Counted from the stretch's first letter, positions 15,229-22,362 are shown. The stretch is DNA of 25,705 bases from SIG469 sp964541215 (GCA_964541215.1 CAZIPP010000011.1:1-25705); one strand, 5' to 3'. A program made the numbers and translations. Notes: a model not told the origin generated them from the letters alone.

Positions 15229-16236
15229 TTAAAGGCTCTTCATGAAGGTGTGCATTTTTGTAAGCTTGCCTGCAAGCTCGTCGAAAGCTTCGGGACGGAT
15301 GGACTGAGCGCCGTCGCAAAGGGCTCTGGGAGGATCATTGTGGACCTCGATGAGCAGACCGTCTGTTCCGCCTGCCACAGCAGCTACTGCCATGGGAGCT
15401 ACCAGATCGGCTTTGCCGGTGGCGTGGCTGGGATCGACGATTATGGGCAGGTGAGTCAGCTTGCGCAGTACGGGGATGGCAGTCAGGTCGAGAGTGTTGC
15501 GGGTATAAGTCTCGAAGGTACGCACGCCGCGTTCGCAAAGGATGACCTTTTCATTGCCGCCTGCCATAACGTATTCGGCGCTCATGAGCCATTCTTCGTA
15601 GGTGGAGGACATGCCGCGCTTTATCATTACCGGCTTATCCTGTGCGCCGAGAGCCTTGAGCAGATTGAAGTTCTGCATATTTCTGGCGCCTACCTGAATG
15701 ACATCCACATCATCAAACAGCGGAAGCTGGGACTCTTCCATTATCTCGGTAACGATGGGAAGTCCTGTCTCCTTCTTCGCGATGCTCAGAAGGCGAAGAC
15801 CTTCAGCGCCCATGCCCTGGAAGGAGTAGGGCGATGTTCTGGGCTTGAACGCGCCGCCGCGCAGCATGGTTGCTCCGCTGGCTTTAACGGCTTTTGCGAT
15901 TTCAACGACCTGTTCCTCGGATTCAACGGAGCAGGGACCTGCCATGATGGTCAGGCTGCCGCCGCCGATGGTGGTGGTGCCAAGATCGACAACAGTATCT
16001 TCGGGGTGGAATTTGCGGTTGGCGTTTTTATAAGGTTCCTGAACACGCTTGACATCTTCAACTATCTCAAGGGCGGCGATAAGGTCAAGGTCAAGGGAAG
16101 AGGTATCGCCTACAAGACCGAGTATGGTTTTGGAAGCGCCGACGGTGGAATGAACAATAACACCTTTGTCCTGCAGCCAGTGGATAAGGCTATCGAGCTG
16201 ATCACGGTTGGGGTTGGATTTCAGAATAACTATCAT
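15229..16236 (-). CDS. aroF: 3-deoxy-7-phosphoheptulonate (DAHP) synthase
   Basis: AroF condenses PEP with erythrose 4-phosphate, the committed step of the pathway. The 335-residue protein is of the Thermotoga/clostridial type. An N-terminal ferredoxin-like regulatory domain (MIVILKSNP to about residue 75), which mediates Tyr/Phe inhibition in characterised homologues, precedes the (beta/alpha)8 barrel. The barrel shows GPCSVESEEQ, LRGGAFKPRTSPYSFQGMG, DVIQVGARNMQNF, PVMIKRGMS, ILCERGVRTFE and IVDPSHATGK. ATG 16236 was chosen over an in-frame TTG at 16254 because AAAGGA lies between them. It is the first structural gene of the operon, 16 bases after the attenuator U-tract. Confidence 0.95.
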   Translation of the reverse strand: MIVILKSNPNRDQLDSLIHWLQDKGVIVHSTVGASKTILGLVGDTSSLDLDLIAALEIVEDVKRVQEPYKNANRKFHPEDTVVDLGTTTIGGGSLTIMAGPCSVESEEQVVEIAKAVKASGATMLRGGAFKPRTSPYSFQGMGAEGLRLLSIAKKETGLPIVTEIMEESQLPLFDDVDVIQVGARNMQNFNLLKALGAQDKPVMIKRGMSSTYEEWLMSAEYVMAGGNEKVILCERGVRTFETYTRNTLDLTAIPVLRKLTHLPIIVDPSHATGKADLVAPMAVAAVAGGTDGLLIEVHNDPPRALCDGAQSIRPEAFDELAGKLTKMHTFMKSL

Positions 16237-16252
16237 GGTAACATTTCCTTTC

Positions 16253-16289
16253 AAAAAAAATTACCCGCGGTCGGTTTGACCGCGGGTAA
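16253..16289 (-). terminator. attenuator hairpin in the aro operon leader
   Basis: A perfect 12-bp GC-rich stem (16261-16272 with 16278-16289, loop of five) is followed on the minus strand by eight Ts. It lies between the aromatic-rich leader ORF and aroF, so read-through must be controlled for the operon to be expressed. The 5' arm of the stem includes UCUUACC, which could pair with GGUAAGG of the leader ORF (16350-16356) to make an antiterminator. Confidence 0.92.
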
Positions 16290-16320
16290 GATATAAGTTC
16301 CGAGTATTTTCAGAGCCATA

Positions 16321-16416
16321 TCATCCTTTATCGGACAAACCAGAATAAGCCTTACCAAAATAGTTGGTAAAGCTAAAATAAAAAGCGTATCTGGTTGTCT
16401 GGATGGCGCTCTTCAT
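16321..16416 (-). CDS. Phe/Tyr-rich leader peptide of the aro operon
   Basis: This is a 31-codon ORF with its own AAAGGAT ribosome binding site eight to nine bases upstream. Codons 10-24 read RYAFYFSFTNYFGKA-Y: four Tyr and four Phe in fifteen codons, with no Trp. It ends in TGA 31 nt before the attenuator stem. A peptide of this kind is expected to work by where the ribosome stalls, not as a product: scarce charged tRNA-Phe or tRNA-Tyr would stop the ribosome and alter RNA folding. An internal hairpin (TTACCAA/TTGGTAA, 16352-16370) overlaps the Tyr19-Phe20 codons. Too short for normal gene calling. The aromatic codon cluster, Shine-Dalgarno and following terminator together make the call strong. 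Confidence 0.85.
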   Translation of the reverse strand: MKSAIQTTRYAFYFSFTNYFGKAYSGLSDKG

Positions 16417-16447
16417 AACCAAGGATCCTTTCAAATTTATTAAATCA

Positions 16448-16476
16448 AGAATACCACTGTCGAGCCAATTTTTAAA
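16448..16476 (-). promoter_or_regulatory. candidate promoter of the aro operon
   Basis: On the minus strand TATTCT preceded by TGG (extended -10) has TTTAAA about 17 bp upstream. It would start transcription near 16441, just ahead of the leader peptide ribosome binding site. The hexamers are only four-of-six matches, so the call is tentative. Confidence 0.38.
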
Positions 16477-16635
16477 GAGGCAAGTTTAACAAAATATAAA
16501 ACTCTTTTATATGAATTTTTTGCATAACACATAGTGTCAGAAATTTTAAAATAATATGTTACTTTTTTTCACATATGCTCATGCAGCCAAATGGCAAAAT
16601 GTTTGAAACTGATACTTCGGTTACAAAAAAAGATA

Positions 16636-16664
16636 TTGTATCCTGTGCCTGTCGGTTTTAAAAT
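16636..16664 (+). promoter_or_regulatory. promoter of the ferredoxin-FAD oxidoreductase gene
   Basis: TTGTAT is 17 bp from TAAAAT, 33 bp upstream of the ATG. The rest of the 280-bp divergent region (16417-16696) is AT-rich; I see no riboswitch or clear operator in it. Confidence 0.6.
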
Positions 16665-16696
16665 ATATACGAAGGATAATAATAAGGAGGATAAAA

Positions 16697-18439
16697 ATGT
16701 CATACTATATTCACGGAAGCTGTATCAACTGTCTTCGCTGCGTAAATGTATGTCCCGCAGGAGCCATTTCGTCCAACGGTCTGAAGCATCAGATAGACAA
16801 GGAAAAATGTCTTTCCTGCGGCGCCTGCGCAGAAGCCTGCCGGTTAGGTATCATTTACCCCGAAGGCTATGTGAAGGAAGTTACATACCATGATCCCATA
16901 GAAAAAGCCTGCGACGTTGTTGTTATAGGCGGCGGTGCAGCCGGACTTATTGCCGCAGCAAAAACCGCGGAAGCCGGAAAGAAAGTCATTTTGCTTGAAA
17001 AACTGCCCAAGCTTGGCGGCGGCAGTCAGTTTGCTCAAGGTCTTAGAATGTTCAGCACCCAGATGGAAAAAGAGGCCGGCGTTCCCGACCAGATGGATGA
17101 CTATATCCGTTCTGCTCTGAACACCTGCCGCTGGGAAGTGGATCCTCATCTTATCGCAAATGCATTCCACGCCCTGCCGGAATGTTTCGACTGGATGTGC
17201 ACATGGGCTCCTGTGTCCGACACCTGGGGCGTACTTGAAAGCCCCTTCGGCGGCAAATCCGTAAACACCAAAACCGGTCGTGATGCAGGCTGGTTCATTA
17301 CCCAGAACATGGAACAGCACTGCCGGGAGTTGGGCGTTGAGTTGTTGGTAGAGCACAGCGCCAAAAAGCTCATTATGAACGGCAATGCCGTGGTCGGCGT
17401 TATCGCCGAAGACGACGGCGGTGAAGTTCGCATATCCTGTAGTGCCTGCCTTATGGCCACCGGCAACATCTCATATGGCGAAGTTCTTAAAAAGACACTG
17501 CCCAACTATTATTACGCCGACTCCTACGGCAACGGTCACCGTATGCCCGGCAACACAGGCGACCATATCTCCATGGCTGAGGACGCGGGTATTTCCGTTG
17601 ATTACGACAGTGTTGCCGCAGCATATCTTGGCGGCATGATAGCCAAAGGCGTCAGCGGTCCCATGATGCAGTTAGTAGACAAAGGCGATGCCCTCAAGGT
17701 CAACAAAAACGGTAAACGCTGGATAAACGAATCTGTCAACAGCGAGTCTGCCATCTGGGCTCAGATACGTCAGCCCGGCTGCGCATCCTTTACCATTTTG
17801 GACAAAGCTTTGCTGGATTCCCCCGCCGAACCGCCCTATATGCCCGTTGTCAACCGCACAGGACGAAACATCGGTGAAGGTATTCCCGGTCCCGACGGCA
17901 AGTTCAAATCCGCTGTCAGCTTTGGTCCTCCCGGAGGTCATGGTGGTCCCGGTGGTCCGGGCGGTCCCGGCGGTCCCGGCGGCGCTCCGATAGACAACGA
18001 AGCCGCGCTGCGCAATGCCGAAAAATACGAAGGCGGTCATGTTTTTGTTGCTGACACTATCGAAGAACTGGCCGAAAAAATGGGCGTTCCCGCCGATGTT
18101 TTTGCCGCCACCGTTGCGCGATACAACGAGCTGTGCAATAGCGGTCATGACGATGATTACTTCAAGCTGCCCAACTATCTCAAGCCGCTGACGCAGGCTC
18201 CTTTCTTCGCCATCCGCAGTCACATGGCAACAGATGGCATTTTCGGCGGACTTGACGCTGCCGAAGACCTGAGAGTTCTGAACAACGGAAAGCCTGTAGA
18301 CGGTCTGTACTGCGCAGGCGACACTATTGGTAACCGTTATCTGAACCTTTCCGGAGAGAAAATCGAATGTATCAACGACTTCTCCTGGGCGTTTGCCAGC
18401 GGATATCTTGCCGCAAAAAAGATACTGGAGCAGCTTTAG
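16697..18439 (+). CDS. 2x[4Fe-4S] ferredoxin-FAD oxidoreductase, fumarate-reductase-like
   Basis: This is a 580-residue cytosolic flavoprotein. Residues 1 to about 55 are a bacterial-type ferredoxin with two cluster motifs (CINCLRCVNVCP and CLSCGACAEACR). An FAD-binding Rossmann motif DVVVIGGGAAGLIAA follows, then LEKLPKLGGGSQFAQG. The C-terminal half has IRSHMATDGIFGGLDAAEDL and GLYCAGDTIGNRY, as in fumarate/urocanate-reductase-type FAD enzymes. The usual H-x-T-x-G-G catalytic loop is altered, so the substrate is not obvious. An insert at about residues 410-431 is collagen-like (GGPGGPGGPGGPGG). AAGGAGG precedes the ATG. It is a single-gene unit, divergent from the aro operon, with its own terminator. 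An anaerobic reductase is likely; the substrate is unknown. Confidence 0.88.
   Translation: MSYYIHGSCINCLRCVNVCPAGAISSNGLKHQIDKEKCLSCGACAEACRLGIIYPEGYVKEVTYHDPIEKACDVVVIGGGAAGLIAAAKTAEAGKKVILLEKLPKLGGGSQFAQGLRMFSTQMEKEAGVPDQMDDYIRSALNTCRWEVDPHLIANAFHALPECFDWMCTWAPVSDTWGVLESPFGGKSVNTKTGRDAGWFITQNMEQHCRELGVELLVEHSAKKLIMNGNAVVGVIAEDDGGEVRISCSACLMATGNISYGEVLKKTLPNYYYADSYGNGHRMPGNTGDHISMAEDAGISVDYDSVAAAYLGGMIAKGVSGPMMQLVDKGDALKVNKNGKRWINESVNSESAIWAQIRQPGCASFTILDKALLDSPAEPPYMPVVNRTGRNIGEGIPGPDGKFKSAVSFGPPGGHGGPGGPGGPGGPGGAPIDNEAALRNAEKYEGGHVFVADTIEELAEKMGVPADVFAATVARYNELCNSGHDDDYFKLPNYLKPLTQAPFFAIRSHMATDGIFGGLDAAEDLRVLNNGKPVDGLYCAGDTIGNRYLNLSGEKIECINDFSWAFASGYLAAKKILEQL
17924..17989 (+). repeat. 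in-frame 9-bp tandem repeat (GGTCCCGGC-like)
   Basis: About six degenerate 9-bp units encode G-G-P triplets inside the FAD oxidoreductase gene. The units differ mostly at third codon positions, which suggests an older, maintained insert and not a fresh slippage event. Confidence 0.8.
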
Positions 18440-18463
18440 TTTGCATAACTTTTGCGTTATAAT

Positions 18464-18493
18464 GAAAAACCCTGCCGCATGGCAGGGTTTTTC
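18464..18493. terminator. bidirectional terminator between convergent genes
   Basis: A perfect 13-bp stem GAAAAACCCTGCC (18464-18476) with its complement (18481-18493) and loop GCAT has A/T-rich flanks that provide U-tracts on both strands. It serves both the oxidoreductase and the solute-binding protein genes. Confidence 0.9.
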
Positions 18494-18506
18494 GTTGTGG
18501 CGTTAT

Positions 18507-20225
18507 TTATCTTTCGCCGGCGATGAACTGATCGTAAGCGTTCTGGTAAACTTCGATGATCTTGGTCAGGCCAAGGTTATTGAGCTGATCAACATATTCG
18601 TTCCAGTTGGCTTCGTTCAGTTCCATGTCCTTGGTGAGGAAGCGCAGAGCGGTTTCCTGACCATAGGTCAGAACGTCGGACTGAACCTTTTTAACTTCTT
18701 CATTCTCTTCAACAGTCAGAGTAATGAGGCTGGGATACATACGATCGCTGTTGCCCTCAACAGTCCACAGTTCAACAGCCTGCATGGCGTTGTCGGTGAA
18801 GGTGGGCAGGAGCTTGTCGTTATCCTGATAGGTGGTGGCGAAACGGGTGAAGGTCTCAACAGCAACAGCCATTTCGATGTTGCCGTAGGTGTCGTTGTTG
18901 ACGATCTGGTCAAGCCATACAAGTTCGCCGTTGGCGTCAAAATCATAGGTAACGCCCTTGACACCGTAGTTGGCCATTTCGATGCCTTCGGGAGTCCAGA
19001 AGTAGTTCATCCACTTGCAGGCCAGTTCAGCCTTTTCGGAGATGGAGCTTACGGAAACACCGAAGGAAACAAGGTTGGTCTGGTCGAGCCACTTGGTGGG
19101 TTCGCCGGGATTTTCAACAACCTTGGGGACAGCCTGAGCGCGGAAGTCTGCGTTGGCTTCGTCGGCATAGCCGGCGCATTCGTCCAGCTTGTCGGCATTG
19201 GCCTGCCACATGGCGGACATACCGGCACCGATGTTGTTGTTCTGAACCATACGGTCGGTGTCAACTTCAATGAAGTCGGAGAACAGAACGCCTTCGTCAA
19301 ACATGCCGAGCATCCAATCAATGTAGTCATAGTAGCCGGGATCGGTCCAGCCGGAAACTACAGTGCCGTCTTTAACAAAGATCTGGGGTCCAACAGTGGA
19401 CATGAAGCCGGCATACAGGTTGGGGATGTTGCAGTCGAAGGCAGCGTTCAGCTGTGCGATCTGTCCGCCGGGCTCGAGGTAGTAGGTGTAGGGAGTTTCG
19501 TATGCAGCGTGAACAGCACGGAGATACTCGGTGAACTCGTCCAGACCGATGGTCTGACCGGAGAATTCCCAACCCATTTCGTCGATCCAGTCACCACGGG
19601 TAACAAGACCGTTGGAAGCCATAGCGCCGTCAGCAATGCTGGGGAAAGCCAGCATCATACCGTCGGTCTTGGCAGCCTTCTTGGTGGTGTCGTCCTGAGC
19701 TTCGTAGAAAGCTACGAAGTCGGGCATGAACTCATAGATGTAGTCGGTCAGGTCGATGACGACTTCGTCTTCATAAGCGCCGGCCAGACCGCTGGAATAG
19801 TATTCGTTAACGGGGATCATGTCGGTCCACATTTCGGAAGCGATCATCAGGTTGAACTGTTCGGAAACAACGTCCTGACCACATTCGGTGAAGTCGAGGT
19901 GAACACCGGTAGCTTCCTCAGCATAGGGGATAACAGGATATGCATCGTTGGAATCAACGATGTGGGTGTAAGCAGGTACATAGTACCACCATGTGAGGGT
20001 AAGATCGTCGCCGGTAAGGGGATAGCTTACGGGAGCGATCTCAGGAGCAGCTTCTTCTTCGGGAGCAGCTTCTTCGGAAGCATCTTCGGAAGGAGCAGCT
20101 TCTTCGGATACGGGAGCGGACTCTTCTGCAGGAGCGGATTCTTTTGCAGTTTCGGTACCGCCGCAGGCTGCCAGGCTCAGCATCATAGCCAGAGCGAGCA
20201 GGAGGCAAAGAAGATTCTTTTTCAT
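18507..20225 (-). CDS. extracellular solute-binding lipoprotein (ABC type)
   Basis: This 572-residue exported lipoprotein has signal peptide MKKNLLCLLLALAMMLSLAA with lipobox LAAC (Cys21). An acidic Ser/Ala/Glu/Pro linker of about 45 residues follows, then a large binding domain. Features such as LTLTWWYYVPAY, VIPYAEEATGVHLDF, FNLMIASEMWTDMIP and WMNYFWTPEGIEMANYGVKG resemble the LplA-like family of sugar/oligosaccharide-binding proteins (solute-binding family 1). GAAAGGAAA precedes the ATG. No permease or ATPase gene is nearby, so it is an orphan that must use a transporter encoded elsewhere or act as a sensor. A strong promoter overlaps repeated GTCATTAT motifs, and a LysR gene is divergent. 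The ligand is unknown. Confidence 0.9.
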   Translation of the reverse strand: MKKNLLCLLLALAMMLSLAACGGTETAKESAPAEESAPVSEEAAPSEDASEEAAPEEEAAPEIAPVSYPLTGDDLTLTWWYYVPAYTHIVDSNDAYPVIPYAEEATGVHLDFTECGQDVVSEQFNLMIASEMWTDMIPVNEYYSSGLAGAYEDEVVIDLTDYIYEFMPDFVAFYEAQDDTTKKAAKTDGMMLAFPSIADGAMASNGLVTRGDWIDEMGWEFSGQTIGLDEFTEYLRAVHAAYETPYTYYLEPGGQIAQLNAAFDCNIPNLYAGFMSTVGPQIFVKDGTVVSGWTDPGYYDYIDWMLGMFDEGVLFSDFIEVDTDRMVQNNNIGAGMSAMWQANADKLDECAGYADEANADFRAQAVPKVVENPGEPTKWLDQTNLVSFGVSVSSISEKAELACKWMNYFWTPEGIEMANYGVKGVTYDFDANGELVWLDQIVNNDTYGNIEMAVAVETFTRFATTYQDNDKLLPTFTDNAMQAVELWTVEGNSDRMYPSLITLTVEENEEVKKVQSDVLTYGQETALRFLTKDMELNEANWNEYVDQLNNLGLTKIIEVYQNAYDQFIAGER

Positions 20226-20308
20226 TATGCATTTCCTTTCGTAATATGTGGAAACACCGCAGTGTTTTCCTTGAAATTCAGTGTCGTTTTATTCGACACA
20301 CAAGCGTC

Positions 20309-20337
20309 ATTATATGTCATTATTTCAGTTCTGTAAA
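20309..20337 (-). promoter_or_regulatory. promoter of the solute-binding lipoprotein gene
   Basis: On the minus strand TTTACA is exactly 17 bp from a consensus TATAAT. It predicts a 5' UTR of roughly 75 nt containing the GTGTCG/CGACAC hairpin. Confidence 0.75.
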
Positions 20338-20551
20338 GTATTATACGTATGCAAAACCGCGCATAATGACACCAAAAATCAATAATGACACATCAGACTG
20401 ATTCATTTTATATATTACCACTATAATGAAACACAGGCAATTCGCATTTGACAACACTCGATTCTCTTTTGGAATCGATATCGCTTTTTCCCTCGGTTCT
20501 TAACTTCCCCGGAAATGCTGAAAAAACAGCCTTGCACCATCGTTTATACAC

Positions 20552-20580
20552 TTGACGAACCAATAGGAAAAGTGCATAAT
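20552..20580 (+). promoter_or_regulatory. promoter of the LysR-type regulator gene
   Basis: TTGACG is 17 bp from CATAAT, about 45 bp upstream of the TTG start codon. Confidence 0.65.
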
Positions 20581-20625
20581 AGTATCATTACATATAGATA
20601 TCGTCTATGAAAGGACTTTGATATA

Positions 20626-21519
20626 TTGGATACCAATCAGCTTAAACACTTTATTTCTGTAGCTCAGACCATGAATTTTTCCGAGGCAGCCCGACGCTGC
20701 GGAATATCCCAGCCCTCCATGAGCCACAGCATTTCCGAGCTTGAAAAGCTTCTGGGCGCTCAGCTTTTTATCCGCTCCCGCAGGGGCGTTACCATTACGG
20801 ATGCAGGGCGCGAGCTGCTGCCCAAGGCCATTGAAATGATAGACATTGCGGAAAAGGCCATGTTCCAGATACGCCAGATGGAAAAGGGTGACAAAGGTAC
20901 CGTTTCCATCTCCGCTTTGACCACTTCCAGCGCCGCGCTGTCCAGGTGTCTGGCGGTTTTTTCTCAGCGTCATCCAGAGATACTTATAGACATTTCCTTT
21001 ACCTCAGGGCGCAGTCAGGTAATGGCTATGACTGAGGAAAAGTATGATTTCCATTTTGCCGTCCGCGAGATGGTGCCTGCGGGAGACAGCTTCGACAGTC
21101 TTGTGTCCCACCGTGACCATCTGTGTCTGGCCTTCCCTGCCGACCATCCCCTTGCGGGAAAGGAAGCGGATTTTTCCAAGCTGAAAAACGAGCGGTTCAT
21201 CGGTGTCAGCCAGTCAGACGGTCCTGCGCTGTACAGCGAGATAATGAAGGTCTGCGCCGCCAGAGGTTATGAGCCTAACGTGGTGTGCCAGTACGACAGA
21301 GCGGAAGCTGTTTTGCTGTCCGTGGGTGCGGGTATGGGCATATCCATCATCCCGGAAGCGTTGAAAGGCGTTTTCTATTCCGAGAACGTCAGCTTCACCC
21401 GCATTCCCGGCGAAGATGCTGTGCGTACATACGTGGTGGCATGGAACAAGAAAATGACCAACCCCGCCGCAAGACTGTTTTTGGAAGTTGTTAAGGAACA
21501 GTTTGGGGCGTGCAGATGA
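20626..21519 (+). CDS. LysR family transcriptional regulator
   Basis: This 297-residue regulator has an N-terminal winged helix-turn-helix, MDTNQLKHFISVAQTMNFSE then AARRCGISQPSMSHSISELE (recognition helix), with LFIRSRRGVTITDAG in the wing. The periplasmic-binding-type effector domain covers about residues 90-295, including LAVFSQRHPEILIDISF and GAGMGISIIPEAL. The start is a TTG placed where LysR proteins normally begin, with GAAAGGA about ten bases upstream. It is divergent from the solute-binding lipoprotein gene, and LysR regulators commonly control a divergent neighbour, so that gene is the first candidate target. The effector is unknown. Confidence 0.93.
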   Translation: MDTNQLKHFISVAQTMNFSEAARRCGISQPSMSHSISELEKLLGAQLFIRSRRGVTITDAGRELLPKAIEMIDIAEKAMFQIRQMEKGDKGTVSISALTTSSAALSRCLAVFSQRHPEILIDISFTSGRSQVMAMTEEKYDFHFAVREMVPAGDSFDSLVSHRDHLCLAFPADHPLAGKEADFSKLKNERFIGVSQSDGPALYSEIMKVCAARGYEPNVVCQYDRAEAVLLSVGAGMGISIIPEALKGVFYSENVSFTRIPGEDAVRTYVVAWNKKMTNPAARLFLEVVKEQFGACR

Positions 21520-21541
21520 TCTAAAATGCATACAACCAACC

Positions 21542-21592
21542 AAACTGACCTGCTGAACTATGTAAAAAGGCTCAACAGGTCAGTTTATTTTG
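21542..21592 (+). terminator. terminator of the LysR gene
   Basis: The 11-bp arms AAACTGACCTG (21542-21552) and complement (21576-21586), with further imperfect pairing inside, are followed by TATTTTGT. It lies 22 bp after the LysR stop. Confidence 0.75.
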
Positions 21593-21718
21593 TGCAATAT
21601 CAAATATTACGACTGTAAAAGTTCCTCTGATTTTCCCCGCCAATTATCGTTTCATTCCATCAAAAAATCCCTATCTAAATCTAGCCGGTTCATGCTTTTT
21701 GTTAATTGTTGGAAGTTT

Positions 21719-22087
21719 CTAATGGATTATCTTGTATATCTCAGAACATTCTACAAAGCACCCATCTTTCCATTTTTCTCCAACAGGAAAGGTAATAATA
21801 TACGCTTCTTCCCCTTTTGAAAAATCCTGCTTATCAATTTGAAGTTTTATGCCCCTATTTCCCTTGTACGCTTCCCAGAATACAGTTCCTTCTCCTACGC
21901 AAGGTAGCTCATCTACAAATATATAAGTAACATATTCCAATGAACTTGTTTCGGGAAAAATCACTGCATAAACATCCTCTGATACCATTTCTTTTTCTAC
22001 AATAGAATTCTCTCTTACTGTTGTACCTTCAAATCCAGACTGACATAATACACTTCGTTTAACCCATCCGGCATAAAGAAATATCAC
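21719..22087 (-). CDS. hypothetical protein, possibly a fragment
   Basis: This 122-codon frame begins at a GTG directly after an in-frame TAA and has no visible ribosome binding site. I do not recognise it. The sequence looks protein-like (DVYAVIFPETSSLEYVTYIF, EAYIITFPVGEKWKDGCF) with alternating strands and few low-complexity runs, and no signal peptide. Base composition is clearly more AT-rich than the flanking genes, and it sits beside an assembly gap and dispersed repeats. It may be a small foreign gene or the remaining C-terminal part of a longer one. Whether it is expressed is uncertain. Confidence 0.4.
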   Translation of the reverse strand: MIFLYAGWVKRSVLCQSGFEGTTVRENSIVEKEMVSEDVYAVIFPETSSLEYVTYIFVDELPCVGEGTVFWEAYKGNRGIKLQIDKQDFSKGEEAYIITFPVGEKWKDGCFVECSEIYKIIH

Positions 22088-22152
22088 TTATTTGGATTCA
22101 AATGTATTATTCTCATTTATAATTCAGCCCATTGGACCCACTTGTCCTTTCT

Positions 22153-22362
22153 GTCTTTGTGTCGCATTACTCACTCTCCTCAGGGTAATCCCCTTCTATT
22201 TCCAGTANNNNNNNNNNNNNNNNNNNNNNNNNNNNNNNNNNNNNNNNNNNNNNNNNNNNNNNNNNNNNNNNNNNNNNNNNNNNNNNNNNNNNNNNNNNNN
22301 NNNNNNNGTCTTTGTGTCGCATTACTCACTCTCCTCAGGGTAATCCCCTTCTATTTCCAGTA
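22153..22362. repeat. identical 55-bp blocks flanking the assembly gap
   Basis: Positions 22153-22207 and 22308-22362 are the same 55 bases, one on each side of the N run. A flanking repeat of exactly this length is what a de Bruijn assembler leaves when two contigs share one terminal k-mer and are scaffolded with a fixed spacer. Confidence 0.9.
22208..22307. other. scaffold gap, 100 N
   Basis: There are exactly 100 unknown bases, a conventional placeholder length. The true distance is unknown and could be negative (overlap). Any reading frame crossing it is not real evidence of a gene. The 563 bp between 22088 and 22650 otherwise hold only repeats and no gene I can support. Confidence 0.98.

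Larger units (their letters stand above)
20226..20625. promoter_or_regulatory. 400-bp divergent regulatory region with repeated GTCATTAT motif
   Basis: There is no gene here. GTCATTAT occurs at 20306-20313 and 20316-20323, and its complement ATAATGAC at 20363-20370 and 20382-20389. The first pair overlaps the -10 and spacer of the lipoprotein promoter; the second pair lies upstream of the -35 in the opposite orientation. A short inverted repeat GTGTCG/CGACAC (20281-20286, 20294-20299) lies in the lipoprotein 5' UTR, and CGATTC/GAATCG near 20460-20478. These could be binding sites for the divergent LysR regulator or another factor. Confidence 0.5.

Noticed and set aside
14860..16296. Plus-strand frame opposite tyrA and aroF
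   Set aside because: It is a shadow of two enzymes with clear catalytic motifs, and it also runs through the attenuator hairpin.
16255..16440. T-box riboswitch upstream of aroF
   Set aside because: I looked for the conserved T-box antiterminator bulge (AGGGUGGNACCGCG) and a specifier stem and found neither. The Phe/Tyr-rich ORF explains the region better.
17924..17989. CRISPR-like short repeats
   Set aside because: The units are contiguous 9-mers in frame within a coding gene, with no spacers. No cas genes are seen.
18393..20336. Long plus-strand open frame opposite the solute-binding lipoprotein gene
   Set aside because: It is antisense to a lipoprotein with a clear signal, lipobox and promoter. 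The translation has shadow composition and crosses the terminator at 18464-18493.
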